The notes: a model not told the origin generated them from the sequence alone. Shown: positions 18,294 through 26,818, counted from the first letter of the stretch. The stretch is 64,000 nt of DNA from Ralstonia sp. A12 (GCF_000801955.1 NZ_JSZO01000006.1:158957-222956), one strand, 5' to 3'. Made by a program: numbers and translations.

Positions 18294-19127
18294 CTACAGC
18301 ATTTCGAGCGGCCGCGGCCCTTTCGGCGGCGGAAAGATGCGGTCCAGCTCGGCCAGTTGCATGGGCGTCAGTTCATGTTCCAGCGCAACGAAGTTCTCGC
18401 GCAACCGCTCACGATGGCTGGTCTTGGGAATGGCGATGATGTCCTCGCGCGTCAGCAACCAAGCCAGCGCCACCTGTGCCGGCGTCATGCCGCATTCCTG
18501 AGCAAACCGCACCAGCTTCGGATGACGCGTGAGGTGCGCCTGCTCGATGGGCGAATACGCCATCACCGGCACGCGGCGTTCGCGCAGCCAGGGCAGCAAA
18601 TCCCATTCGATGCCGCGTCGGCCCAGGTTGTAGAGCAGCTGGTTGACCGCAGTTTGATCGCCACCTGGCACATCCCAAAGTTCTTCCGTATCCGACAAGT
18701 CAAGATTGCTCACGCCGTAGTGGCGGATCTTGCCTTCGCGCTGCAAGGCCTGCAGACCTTGCACGGTCTCTTCCAGCGGGACACTGCCGCGCCAGTGCAG
18801 CAGGTACAGATCAATGCGATCGGTCCCCAGCCGGCGCAGGCTGCGTTCGCACGCCGCAGCAATGCCGCGGCGGCTGGCGTTGTGCGGATAAACCTTGCTG
18901 ACGAGAAACACCTCGTCGCGCCGTCCGACAATGGCCTCGCAGATCATCTCTTCGGACAAGCCTTCGCCGTACATTTCCGCCGTGTCGATCAGACGCAGGC
19001 CGAGGTCGAGCCCCAGGCGCAGCGTGGCGATTTCCTCAGCGCGGGCGGCGTGGCTCTCGCCCATATTCCACGTTCCCATACCGAGCGCTGGCACGCGCTC
19101 GCCGTCGGGCAAAGTGACATGTTTCAT
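18294..19127 (-). CDS. Aldo/keto reductase
   Basis: A 277-residue AKR with the full catalytic tetrad in place: Asp and Tyr in IDTAEMYGEGLSEE, Lys in VFLVSKVYPHN, and His in LYLLHWRGSV. The C-terminal IPKTSHRERLRENF is the NADPH-binding segment. It is a cytosolic NADPH-dependent carbonyl reductase, substrate not predictable. It stands alone on the minus strand downstream of the LysR gene at 19281-20213, with about 150 bp between them. Confidence 0.9.
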   Translation of the reverse strand: MKHVTLPDGERVPALGMGTWNMGESHAARAEEIATLRLGLDLGLRLIDTAEMYGEGLSEEMICEAIVGRRDEVFLVSKVYPHNASRRGIAAACERSLRRLGTDRIDLYLLHWRGSVPLEETVQGLQALQREGKIRHYGVSNLDLSDTEELWDVPGGDQTAVNQLLYNLGRRGIEWDLLPWLRERRVPVMAYSPIEQAHLTRHPKLVRFAQECGMTPAQVALAWLLTREDIIAIPKTSHRERLRENFVALEHELTPMQLAELDRIFPPPKGPRPLEML

Positions 19128-19280
19128 GCGTGTGGTTCCGGTTGAAGCCGGTGGGCGGCCGCGGCCTGTGCGGCCTTGCTGCGCCCACGCGTGCTCGTTA
19201 GCACCTCATGAATCTACAAGACGTCAGCCGCGCGGGTAAGGCCCGATCCGTCCGGTCAGAAAATACGCGGCCCAAGCCCG

Positions 19281-20213
19281 CTACCGCGCGGTTTGCGCCC
19301 GGCGTGCCCGCCCACCTCGGCCAACGACTTCCCGCAGCGCTTGCGCAAACCGCGTGACAACCGGTGCTGCCGCATCCTCGTCAAAGGTGAATTCCACGTC
19401 AAAGCGATCCGACACCTCTCGCAGCGGCACCAACTCCACGGTGGGGGGACACAGGGCGGAAAGGCTCTCCGGCACAAACGCACACCCCATGCCTGCCGCC
19501 ACCAGGCCAACCACGGTTGGGATGTCGCTACCGATCTGCGCCACGTGCGGTGTGAAGCCGGCACGCTCGCACTGCCGCATCAAGAAGCGATGGTGAGCCG
19601 AAGAGCGCTCCGGATCGAACCACACGAACGGCTGGTCCGCCACGTCTGCCAGCCGCTTGGGTGTCTTTTGCTGGGCGGATTGCGATGCGGGCATGGCCAG
19701 CACAAAGCGGTCACTCAGCAACGCAACGCCAGACAGATGCGGCGCCTCGTCACGACGCCAGGCCATGATGCCGCCGTCGATCTGTTTGCGCGCGAGGGCA
19801 GCAGCCTGCTCTGCCGAGAGCATTGGTGTGACCGACACTTTGACTTCCGGGCACGCCGCACGAAACGCCTGCAGCACATCCGTCACAACGGCTGAGCTGA
19901 GATAGTTCGGCAGCACACCCAGGTGCAGTTCACCTAGCTGACCGGCTGCGCAACGCAAGGCCCGGTCCCGACCAGTCTGCAGGTCGGCCAGCAGTTGCCT
20001 GGCATCGTGCAGAAAACTCTCGCCGGCGGCAGTCAGTTGCACGCCCCGCGCCTTGCGCGCCAGCAGCGGCGTGCCGATGGCGGCCTCCAACTCATGAATC
20101 TGCCGCGACAGCGCAGGCTGAACGATGCCAATGGCGCGTGCACCAGCCACCACGCTGCCCGCCTGTGCCACCGCAATGAAGTAGCGAAGATGGCGTAACT
20201 CAATGTTTCGCAT
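19281..20213 (-). CDS. LysR-family regulator (divergent from the dehydratase)
   Basis: A 310-residue LysR protein: helix-turn-helix RHLRYFIAVAQAGSVVAGAR and IVQPALSRQIHELEAAIGTP, then an effector domain (about 90-295). It resembles the CynR/CbbR-like subgroup; the effector is unknown. It is divergent from the serine/threonine dehydratase gene, with a likely binding dyad at 20237-20251 in the gap, so control of that gene is the obvious inference. Confidence 0.88.
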   Translation of the reverse strand: MRNIELRHLRYFIAVAQAGSVVAGARAIGIVQPALSRQIHELEAAIGTPLLARKARGVQLTAAGESFLHDARQLLADLQTGRDRALRCAAGQLGELHLGVLPNYLSSAVVTDVLQAFRAACPEVKVSVTPMLSAEQAAALARKQIDGGIMAWRRDEAPHLSGVALLSDRFVLAMPASQSAQQKTPKRLADVADQPFVWFDPERSSAHHRFLMRQCERAGFTPHVAQIGSDIPTVVGLVAAGMGCAFVPESLSALCPPTVELVPLREVSDRFDVEFTFDEDAAAPVVTRFAQALREVVGRGGRARRAQTAR

Positions 20214-20236
20214 ATCGATTCCGCACGCTCCTATCC

Positions 20237-20251
20237 ATACTTACCAAGCAT
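20237..20251. promoter_or_regulatory. LysR-type box in the regulator-dehydratase gap
   Basis: Near-perfect dyad ATaCTT-ACC-AAGcAT (one mismatched pair), a 15-base T-N11-A-like site 23 bp from the regulator start and about 95 bp from the dehydratase start. Confidence 0.4.
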
Positions 20252-20345
20252 AGCAAATCCGCCTATAAAGCATTTGTACGCATAACCTTGAATGCCTAGG
20301 ATGGGTGCCTCCTTGAACATGCGTTGCAGCACGGCACGACGAGAC

Positions 20346-21266
20346 ATGACGCTCCACATCCACACGCCCTTCGTACAGTCCCAACCCTACTCACGGCGGC
20401 TAGGCAAACCGGTGTGGCTGAAGATGGAGGCAGCACAGCCGTCGGGCTCGTTCAAGCTGCGCGGCATCGGTGCCTTGTGCGAGGCGCAGCGTGCTGCCGG
20501 GGCGCAGCGCTTCATCTCATCGTCCGGAGGCAATGCGGGGCTTGCAGTGGCCTACTGCGGACGCAAGCTCGGTGTTCCCGTCGCCGTCGTGGTGCCGGAA
20601 AGCACGCCACAGCGGGCGCGCGATCTGATCCGCGAGGAAGGCGCGGGGCTGATCGTGCACGGCGCCGCATGGGCAGAAGCCAACGCCTATGCGCAGTCCT
20701 TGATCGGCCCGGGGGATGCCTTCGTGCACCCATTCGACGATCCGGTCATCTGGCAAGGACACGCCACACTGGTGGACGAGATGGCGGCATCCGGACACAA
20801 GCCCGGCGCGATCATCCTCGCCGTGGGCGGCGGTGGGCTGTTGTGCGGTGTGATGGAAGGGCTGCAACGGAATGGCTGGTCCAGCGTGCCTGTCATTGCG
20901 GTGGAGACTGAGGGGGCAGACTGTTTTGCGCGCTCGATCGCGCAGGGCAAGCCAGTTGAGCTCCCCACGATCTCTAGCGTGGCGACCTCGCTGGGTGCAA
21001 AGCGGCCGTGCGACGGTGCGCTTGAATGGGCCGCCCGCCGTGAGATCTACAACGTCGTGGTGTCGGACACGCAGGCGGTGAACGCCGCGCTACGGTTTCT
21101 TGACGAGCACCGCATGGTGGTTGAACCCGCCTGCGGGGCCGCATTGGCAGCCCTGGATAGCGGGCACCCTGCCCTCAAGGCGGCCGCCAGCATTGCCGTG
21201 GTGGTGTGCGGCGGGGCCACGGTCACGGCCCAGCAACTGCAGGACCTGGCGGCAAGGTTCGATTGA
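20346..21266 (+). CDS. PLP-dependent serine/threonine dehydratase-like enzyme
   Basis: Fold-type II PLP enzyme (306 residues from this start). It shows the lysine motif QPSGSFKLRGIGAL, the substrate loop SSGGNAGLAVAYCG and the phosphate-binding glycine loop AVGGGGLLCGVMEG, as in eukaryote-type L-serine dehydratase. It should deaminate serine and/or threonine to pyruvate or 2-oxobutyrate through reactive enamines. There is no regulatory ACT domain. The ATG at 20346 is chosen as the natural domain start; ATG codons at 20292 and 20301 are in frame and cannot be excluded. The divergent LysR probably regulates it; a RidA-family gene sits about 700 bp downstream. Confidence 0.85.
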   Translation: MTLHIHTPFVQSQPYSRRLGKPVWLKMEAAQPSGSFKLRGIGALCEAQRAAGAQRFISSSGGNAGLAVAYCGRKLGVPVAVVVPESTPQRARDLIREEGAGLIVHGAAWAEANAYAQSLIGPGDAFVHPFDDPVIWQGHATLVDEMAASGHKPGAIILAVGGGGLLCGVMEGLQRNGWSSVPVIAVETEGADCFARSIAQGKPVELPTISSVATSLGAKRPCDGALEWAARREIYNVVVSDTQAVNAALRFLDEHRMVVEPACGAALAALDSGHPALKAAASIAVVVCGGATVTAQQLQDLAARFD

Positions 21267-21279
21267 TTGCGGCGGCTGA

Positions 21280-21858
21280 CTACCCCATCGGGTTCACGCC
21301 AATCCAGCGCACATGGAGATAGAACGCAAACGCAACCCAGGCGACCACACCAATCACAACGGGAATCACATCACGTGAAAGCGTTCCGTCGGGATAGACA
21401 ACACCTTCCACGCGATCCCGCCGCCGCGCAGCCGCAAAATCAACCAGCGCCCAGACAAGAAACGCTCCAAACAGCACGACCGCGTGCAACGTGCCGTTTG
21501 CCAGCAGATGCGCCAGCGCCCACAGCACCACGCTGAGCGCCTGCGGATGCCTGACCCACGTCTTGAAGTGGTTGCCCGGAATGTACGCCGCCACGAAGAG
21601 GATGAAGGCCGCAAGCGTGAGCAACCCCGCAAGATGCGGCGCCCACGCTGGCCGGGTCCACAGCATGACCGGTTCGTGCCGCGCGATGCCGTACCCCCAG
21701 ATGACCAGCGCCAGCCCAATAATGGACGCCACGGAGTACACGCCTTTCCAGCCCTTCTCGCCCATCTGGGCGATCCGCGCCTTGCGCCACCCTTCCGCAA
21801 GAATCCGAACGGAATGCACTCCCAGGAAGATCAGCAACCCCAGTATCAAGACGAACAT
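21280..21858 (-). CDS. NnrU-family membrane protein
   Basis: A 192-residue protein with about five or six hydrophobic helices and the NnrU pattern FLGVHSVRILAEGWR, PGNHFKTWVRHPQALSVVLW and AHLLANGTLHAVVLFGAF. NnrU was described as needed for nitric oxide reduction in Rhodobacter, but no denitrification gene is nearby here, so that role is not supported by context. A relation to the isoprenoid/heme-A-type 15-cis-zeta-carotene isomerase (Z-ISO) family is known. It converges with the dehydratase (13 bp) and diverges from ridA (about 100 bp). Confidence 0.85.
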   Translation of the reverse strand: MFVLILGLLIFLGVHSVRILAEGWRKARIAQMGEKGWKGVYSVASIIGLALVIWGYGIARHEPVMLWTRPAWAPHLAGLLTLAAFILFVAAYIPGNHFKTWVRHPQALSVVLWALAHLLANGTLHAVVLFGAFLVWALVDFAAARRRDRVEGVVYPDGTLSRDVIPVVIGVVAWVAFAFYLHVRWIGVNPMG

Positions 21859-21959
21859 GACGGGCTCCTTGCTGCGGCTGTCGGCAGATGGCGACGATTG
21901 TCACGCAGATGCGCGAGCCATGCCAAGATGGGCGCCTCCTCCGGCCAACGGTGCCCTCC

Positions 21960-22379
21960 ATGCCTGCTTCCAAAACGACCATCGCCCTGCCGAACCCGCA
22001 CCCTGTCTTCGGCAGCACCGAGGTGTTCAAAACGTTCAACTATGCGCCGGCCGTTGCAGCAGGTGGTTTGCTGTTCATCGCCGGCCAGATCGGCGTGCGC
22101 GCGGACGGCACCGTACCGGACACGGCAGAAGAGCAGATCGATCTCGCCTTCCAGCGCTTGGGGGCGGTCCTGCAAGCAGCCGGACTGGGCTTTGAAGACC
22201 TCGTTGAACTGGTCAGCTATCACGTGGATGTCGGTCAGCAACTCTCGTCTTTCCGCGCGATCAAGGACCGCTACATTCAAGCGGAAGCTCCGGCGTGGAC
22301 CATCCTTGGCGTGGCTGCCTTGGCCAGACCGACGTTGCTTGTCGAGATCAAGGCGGTGGCCGCAACACGCGCTGCGTAA
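21960..22379 (+). CDS. RidA-family enamine/imine deaminase
   Basis: A 139-residue RidA (YjgF/UK114) protein: GGLLFIAGQIGVRADG, a central GFEDLVELVSYHVDV and the C-terminal ARPTLLVEIKAVA, with the arginine that clamps the substrate carboxylate. RidA proteins hydrolyse 2-aminoacrylate and related enamines released by PLP dehydratases, which fits the dehydratase one gene away. The ATG at 21960 gives a slightly long N-terminus compared with the about 125-130-residue archetype. A terminator follows directly. Confidence 0.88.
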   Translation: MPASKTTIALPNPHPVFGSTEVFKTFNYAPAVAAGGLLFIAGQIGVRADGTVPDTAEEQIDLAFQRLGAVLQAAGLGFEDLVELVSYHVDVGQQLSSFRAIKDRYIQAEAPAWTILGVAALARPTLLVEIKAVAATRAA

Positions 22380-22402
22380 TCAACGACGGATCGCCACAAA
22401 AC

Positions 22403-22438
22403 AAAACGCCCTTCGAGTTTGACCTCGCAGGGCGTTTT
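22403..22438. terminator. Bidirectional terminator between ridA and blh
   Basis: Perfect 10-bp stem AAAACGCCCT (22403-22412) and AGGGCGTTTT (22429-22438), with T or A runs on both sides, between two convergent genes. Confidence 0.85.
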
Positions 22439-22447
22439 CGTGACGGC

Positions 22448-23308
22448 TTACAACGCGTTGAGCGGAATCTTCAGATACTGCACGCCGTTCGGCTCGGCCG
22501 GCGGCAATGCACCCGCGCGGATGTTCACCTGGATGGACGGCAGCATCAGCGTCGGCATGCCCAGTGTGGCATCGCGCTTGGTGCGCATCTGTACAAAGTC
22601 GTCCTGCGTAACGCCATCGCGCACATGGATGTTGGCGCGGCGCTGTTCGGCCACCGTGGTGTGGCACGTGGCCTCGCGGCCTGCGGGCGGATAGTCGTGG
22701 CACATGTAGAGCCGCGTGTCATGCGGCAAATCCAGCAGACGGCGGATCGACTGGTACAGCGTGCCCGCATCGCCACCGGGGAAGTCGCAACGTGCGGTGC
22801 CCACATCCGGCATGAAGAGCGTGTCGCCAACAAACACGGCATCCCCCACCTGATAGGCCATGTCAGCCGGCGTGTGCCCCGGCACGGCCAGGGCTTTCGC
22901 TTCCAGATCACCAATGCGGAACGTCTCATCCGGCGCGAACAGGTGGTCGAACTGTGAGCCATCGAGCTGGAACGACGGCTCCAGGTTGAAGATCGGCTTG
23001 AACACGCCCTGCACCACGCGAATGCGCTCGCCGATGGCAATGTGCCCGCCAAAGCGCCCCCGCAAGTACGGCGCGGCCGACAAGTGATCGGCATGGGCGT
23101 GTGTTTCCAGCAGCCATTCGACGCGCAACCCGTGCGCTTCGATAAAGTCGGCCACACGATCGGCCGACTTGGTGCGCGTGCGGCCCGATTTCGGGTCGTA
23201 ATCAAGTACCGAATCGATCACAGCGCATGGCGTACCCGGCCCAGCATGGACCACATAGGTCATGGTGCAGGTGTCGGCGTCGAAAAACGGTTCGATCTGG
23301 GCGTGCAT
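22448..23308 (-). CDS. blh: Blh/ETHE1-like MBL-fold persulfide dioxygenase
   Basis: A 286-residue metallo-beta-lactamase-fold protein. The metal-binding motif is ETHAHADHLSAAPYL (about 68-82), followed by VPGHTPADMAYQVGDAVFVG and MCHDYPPAGRE. This matches the beta-lactamase-like hydrolase (Blh) of BigR operons, a relative of ETHE1 persulfide dioxygenase that oxidises glutathione persulfide to sulfite with one non-heme iron. It is divergent from bigR and next to a sulfide:quinone reductase and a sulfite exporter, a full sulfide-disposal route. Its promoter overlaps the two dyads at 23329-23366. Confidence 0.88.
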   Translation of the reverse strand: MHAQIEPFFDADTCTMTYVVHAGPGTPCAVIDSVLDYDPKSGRTRTKSADRVADFIEAHGLRVEWLLETHAHADHLSAAPYLRGRFGGHIAIGERIRVVQGVFKPIFNLEPSFQLDGSQFDHLFAPDETFRIGDLEAKALAVPGHTPADMAYQVGDAVFVGDTLFMPDVGTARCDFPGGDAGTLYQSIRRLLDLPHDTRLYMCHDYPPAGREATCHTTVAEQRRANIHVRDGVTQDDFVQMRTKRDATLGMPTLMLPSIQVNIRAGALPPAEPNGVQYLKIPLNAL

Positions 23309-23328
23309 GATGGGGCTTCCGCTAACAA

Positions 23329-23366
23329 TCTATATTTTTATAGAATATCGCCAGACATTCTGTCTG
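23329..23366. promoter_or_regulatory. Two dyads, probable BigR operators
   Basis: First dyad TCTATA-TTTT-TATAGA (23329-23344), AT-rich and only 20 bp from the blh start. Second dyad CAGACA-TTC-TGTCTG (23352-23366), between it and bigR. BigR is known to bind an AT-rich palindrome in its own divergent promoter; which of the two is used here is inference. Confidence 0.55.
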
Positions 23367-23415
23367 CCAATAGCGCCGAATCGAGCGAACGGCGGACGAC
23401 ACGCTCCGCGCCCTG

Positions 23416-23778
23416 ATGACTGACCCGACGACCGACCCGACCGACATTGTGCCGCTCCCAGAAGCGGCCATTTCCATGCTGCGCGAATCCGCCTCCCAGG
23501 CGTGCGCGGTGCTCAAGGCCATGGCCCATGAAGACCGCCTGCTGCTGCTCTGCCAACTCACGCAGGGCGAGCGCAACGTCGGCGAGCTGGAAGCGCTGGT
23601 CGGCCTGCATCAGCCCAGCCTGTCGCAGCACCTGGGCGTGCTGCGTGACGAAGGCTTGGTCGCCACGCGCCGCGAAGGCAAGTACATCTACTACCGGCTG
23701 GCCAGCTTCGAGGTCATCCAGATCATGCAGACGCTCTCTGCGCTGTACTGCGGCAAGGTTCTGAAAAGCGTCCGATAA
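23416..23778 (+). CDS. bigR: BigR/SqrR-type ArsR-family persulfide-sensing repressor
   Basis: A 120-residue ArsR/SmtB winged-helix repressor: ACAVLKAMAHEDRLLLLCQL, then the recognition helix HQPSLSQHLGVLRDEGLVAT. Cysteines lie at 46 (LLLLCQL) and 112 (ALYCGK), 66 residues apart, the same spacing as the redox pair C42/C108 of characterised BigR; a disulfide or polysulfide bridge there releases DNA. It is therefore a sulfide/persulfide sensor rather than a metal sensor. Divergent from blh and upstream of sqr, which starts 93 bp later. Confidence 0.9.
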   Translation: MTDPTTDPTDIVPLPEAAISMLRESASQACAVLKAMAHEDRLLLLCQLTQGERNVGELEALVGLHQPSLSQHLGVLRDEGLVATRREGKYIYYRLASFEVIQIMQTLSALYCGKVLKSVR

Positions 23779-23871
23779 GCCACCCTGCATGGCACAGGCT
23801 TGCGATGCGCCAACGCCGTGCCAATCATCGAAGCACCAGCCGGTTTGCCCGGCAGCCCCAACTGAAATTGC

Positions 23872-25149
23872 ATGCATTCCGAATCCCCCTCCCTGCCCGC
23901 GTCCGTGCCTGCCGTCGACTGTGACGTGCTTATTCTTGGCGGCGGTGCTGCCGGCATCGGCGTGGCGGCAAGCCTGCGCCGCCGAAGTCGCCACCACAGT
24001 CCGCAACTCGGCATCACCATCGTCGAGCCGTCTGACGTGCACTACTACCAGCCGGCATGGACGCTGGTTGGCGGCGGTATGTTCGACGCGAAGGCCACGG
24101 CACGACAGACAGATTCACTGCTTCCCGCCGGCGTACAGCGCATCCGCGCGGCAGCCACGCGCGTCGATGCCAATGCGCACCGCGTGCAGCTCGACAATGG
24201 CCAGACGCTTTCCTATCGCCAACTGATCGTCTGCCCAGGGCTGCGCCTCGCGTGGGAGCGCATTGAAGGCCTGGAAGCGGCGCTCGGCCAGAACGGCGTT
24301 ACGTCCAACTATAGGTTTGATTTGGCGCCGTACACGTGGTCCTTGGTGCGCAGCCTGCGTTCGGGCCGTGCGTTGTTTACGCAGCCGGCCATGCCGATCA
24401 AATGCGCCGGCGCACCGCAAAAAGCGATGTACCTCGCGTGCGATCACTGGCAGCGCACGGGCGTGCTCGATCGCGTCAACGTGGAGTTCAACCTTGCCGG
24501 GGCAGCGCTGTTTGGCGTCGAAGCCTTCGTGCCGTCGCTGATGCGTTATGTGGAGCGCTATCGCAGCAAGCTGATCTTCGGCTCCACGCTGGTAGCTGTC
24601 GATGGCCCGGCCCGCATGGCCTGGTTCGAGCACAAGAACGCCGCCGGCGAAGTCGTGCGCGTCGCCAAACCGTTCGACATGCTGCACGTGGTGCCGCCGC
24701 AGGTGCCACCCGCCTTCATTGCTGAAAGCGGTCTGGGCGATGCCGCCGGCTGGTGCGAGGTCGACCCCGCCACGCTGCAGCACGTGCGCCATGTCGATGT
24801 GTTCTCGCTCGGCGATGTCAGCTCCACGCCCAACGCCAAGACGGCCGCCGCGGCGCGCAAGCAGATCGTCGTGGTCGCCGAGAACCTGCTCGCGCATCGC
24901 GAAGGTCAACCCTTGCCCACGCACTACGACGGCTACGGTGCCTGCCCGCTCACCGTCGAGCGCGGCAAGGTCGTGCTGGCCGAGTTCGGCTACGGGGGCA
25001 AGTTGCTGCCGACCTTCCCGCTGGTGCCGACGGTGGCGCGCAAATCCGCCTGGTGGCTCAAGAAGACGCTGCTGCCGTGGCTGTACTGGAACGCCCTGCT
25101 CAAGGGCCGCGAATGGCTGGCGCGGCCGACCACACCTTCGGGGCGCTAA
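23872..25149 (+). CDS. sqr: Sulfide:quinone oxidoreductase (SQRDL-like)
   Basis: A 425-residue flavoprotein oxidising sulfide to persulfide and passing electrons to quinone; peripheral membrane. The FAD motif is VLILGGGAAGIGVAASL (about 19-35). The redox cysteine motif is IKCAGAPQKAMYLA and the second cysteine is in YDGYGACPLTVERG, both as in the mitochondrial/type II SQR group. A third cysteine lies in VCPGLRLAWERIEGLE. The hydrophobic, basic C-terminus (SAWWLKKTLLPWLYWNALLK) is the membrane-contact tail. It precedes the TauE exporter by 3 bp, so the two are one unit, under BigR control by inference. Confidence 0.9.
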   Translation: MHSESPSLPASVPAVDCDVLILGGGAAGIGVAASLRRRSRHHSPQLGITIVEPSDVHYYQPAWTLVGGGMFDAKATARQTDSLLPAGVQRIRAAATRVDANAHRVQLDNGQTLSYRQLIVCPGLRLAWERIEGLEAALGQNGVTSNYRFDLAPYTWSLVRSLRSGRALFTQPAMPIKCAGAPQKAMYLACDHWQRTGVLDRVNVEFNLAGAALFGVEAFVPSLMRYVERYRSKLIFGSTLVAVDGPARMAWFEHKNAAGEVVRVAKPFDMLHVVPPQVPPAFIAESGLGDAAGWCEVDPATLQHVRHVDVFSLGDVSSTPNAKTAAAARKQIVVVAENLLAHREGQPLPTHYDGYGACPLTVERGKVVLAEFGYGGKLLPTFPLVPTVARKSAWWLKKTLLPWLYWNALLKGREWLARPTTPSGR

Positions 25150-25152
25150 GAC

Positions 25153-25974
25153 ATGTCGCCAATGGAAATCGGCTGGATCATCAGCGCGGGGCTGGGCTCG
25201 GTGGTGGGGCTCATCCTGGCGCTCACGGGTGCGGGTGGTGCCATCGTCGCGGTGCCGCTGCTGATCTTTGGGTTGCACTTGTCGGTGCCTGAGGCGGCGC
25301 CGATCGCGCTGCTGGCGGTGGGCTTGTCAGCGGGGCTGGGCGCCATGCTCGGCCTGCGCGAAGGCAAGGTCCGCTACAAGGCCGCGGGGCTGATGGCGCT
25401 GTGCGGCGTGGTGGTGTCGCCATTCGGCATCTGGGTTGCGCACCGTGTGCCGAATACACCGTTGACGCTGCTGTTTGCGGTCGTGCTCGCCTACGTGGCG
25501 GTACGCATGTTCCGCCAGGCCCGCGCAGGAGCACCTGCGGCAGCCGCGCCACGACATGCAGCGCCACCCTGCCACCTCGACACCACAACGGCCAAGCTAG
25601 TCTGGACGCTGCCGTGCGCGCGTGCGCTGGCCGCATCAGGCGTGGGCGCGGGATTCCTGTCTGGGCTGCTCGGCGTGGGCGGCGGCTTCGTCATCGTGCC
25701 GGCCTTGCGCCGCGCAACTGATCTGCCGATGCAAACGATCGTTGCCACATCGCTGGCGGTGATTGCGCTGGTCTCCACCGGTGGCGTGGTGGCGTCGGCT
25801 ATTGGCGGTCATGTCGACTGGCATATCGCACTGCCGTTTGCAGCCGGCGCGCTGACCGGCATGCTGGCAGGACGCAGCTTTGCAAAGCACCTGGCCGGGC
25901 CGGCACTGCAGCAGGGGTTCGCCGCATTTGCCGGCGTCGTGGCGCTGGGATTGATCGCCCGAACTCTGATTTGA
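25153..25974 (+). CDS. TauE/SafE-family sulfite exporter
   Basis: A 273-residue membrane protein with about eight hydrophobic segments in two repeats: ALTGAGGAIVAVPLLIFGL near the start and GLLGVGGGFVIVPALRR in the second half, the two glycine-rich repeats of the TauE/SafE family. It probably exports sulfite or another organosulfur anion made when Blh oxidises persulfide. It starts 3 bp after sqr and is the last gene of the sulfide module, ending 35 bp before tRNA-Pro. Confidence 0.88.
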   Translation: MSPMEIGWIISAGLGSVVGLILALTGAGGAIVAVPLLIFGLHLSVPEAAPIALLAVGLSAGLGAMLGLREGKVRYKAAGLMALCGVVVSPFGIWVAHRVPNTPLTLLFAVVLAYVAVRMFRQARAGAPAAAAPRHAAPPCHLDTTTAKLVWTLPCARALAASGVGAGFLSGLLGVGGGFVIVPALRRATDLPMQTIVATSLAVIALVSTGGVVASAIGGHVDWHIALPFAAGALTGMLAGRSFAKHLAGPALQQGFAAFAGVVALGLIARTLI

Positions 25975-26009
25975 CCAACGTGTTGTGAAAGCGGTACAAT
26001 CGCCGGCTT

Positions 26010-26086
26010 CGGAGCGTAGCGCAGCCTGGTAGCGCAACTGGTTTGGGACCAGTGGGTCGGGAGTTCGAATCTCTCCGCTCCGACCA
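26010..26086 (+). tRNA. tRNA-Pro (anticodon TGG)
   Basis: Acceptor CGGAGCG pairs with CGCTCCG, D-arm GCGCAGCCTGGTAGCGC, anticodon loop TTTGGGA (TGG), T-loop TTCGAAT, CCA end encoded. A strong terminator follows 13 bp later. Confidence 0.97.
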
Positions 26087-26099
26087 GAATTTGGCAGTC

Positions 26100-26140
26100 A
26101 ACAAAAACGGCTTACGTTTATCGCGTAAGCCGTTTTTGTT
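26100..26140 (+). terminator. Terminator after tRNA-Pro
   Basis: 17-bp perfect stem: AACAAAAACGGCTTACG (26100-26116) and CGTAAGCCGTTTTTGTT (26124-26140), loop of seven bases, T-rich 3' arm. Confidence 0.9.
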
Positions 26141-26218
26141 TGGGCGGCAGATGGCGTCATACGGTAGTGATATAAACACGGCATCAACGCCATCTCGCAC
26201 CACCCGTAGAACCGCTCC

Positions 26219-26692
26219 ATGAACCTCATCCTGTGGCGCCACGCCGAAGCCGAAGACGTGGCCGCATCGCTGCGCATTCAGCGCAGCACCGATCTCCAAC
26301 GTGAACTGACCAAGCGCGGAGAGAAGCAGGCCGAGAAAATGGCCGCCTGGCTTCGCCCTCGCCTGCCGGAAGACACGCGCGTGCTGGTCAGCCCCGCCGT
26401 ACGCACGCAGCAGACCGCGCGCGCGCTCACCGAGCATTTCCAGACGTTGCCCGAGATCGCGCCGGGCGCGGACGTCAGCGCCATCCTCGCGGCCATCGAT
26501 TGGCCGTCCAGCACGAACCTGCTGCTGGTCGGCCACCAGCCGTGGCTCGGCCGCTTGGCCAGCCTGCTGATTGCGGGCGTCGAAATGGATTGGAGCGTGA
26601 AGAAAGCTGGCGTGTGGTGGCTGTGCCGCCGCATGCGCGAAGACGAGGCGCAAACCGTGCTGCGCGCGGTGGTCAACCCCGACCTTGTGTGA
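26219..26692 (+). CDS. sixA: Phosphohistidine phosphatase SixA
   Basis: A 157-residue histidine phosphatase of the SixA type. The catalytic RHG-like motif is at the N-terminus (LILWRHAEAED, His near 8), the arginine pair in VLVSPAVRTQQTARAL, and the second histidine in LLLVGHQPWLGRLA. It removes phosphate from phosphohistidine carriers such as NPr or ArcB-like Hpt domains. The ATG at 26219 follows tRNA-Pro and its terminator. The neighbouring ppx/ppk/pho genes are also about phosphate, though no direct link is established. Confidence 0.9.
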   Translation: MNLILWRHAEAEDVAASLRIQRSTDLQRELTKRGEKQAEKMAAWLRPRLPEDTRVLVSPAVRTQQTARALTEHFQTLPEIAPGADVSAILAAIDWPSSTNLLLVGHQPWLGRLASLLIAGVEMDWSVKKAGVWWLCRRMREDEAQTVLRAVVNPDLV

Positions 26693-26818
26693 CACGTCAT
26701 CGTTGTCACAACAACGCCACGCAAAATTCACGCAACGGTCACGATTGACTCGCTTTTGTCGCTGATCTGTCATGCAGCGTCTCTAGAATCGCCTCGAAAT
26801 CTACCCTTGGGGATCCGA

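Noticed and set aside
21280..21858. NnrU as evidence for a denitrification cluster
   Set aside because: No nir, nor or nnr genes lie nearby; the family is widespread outside denitrifiers.
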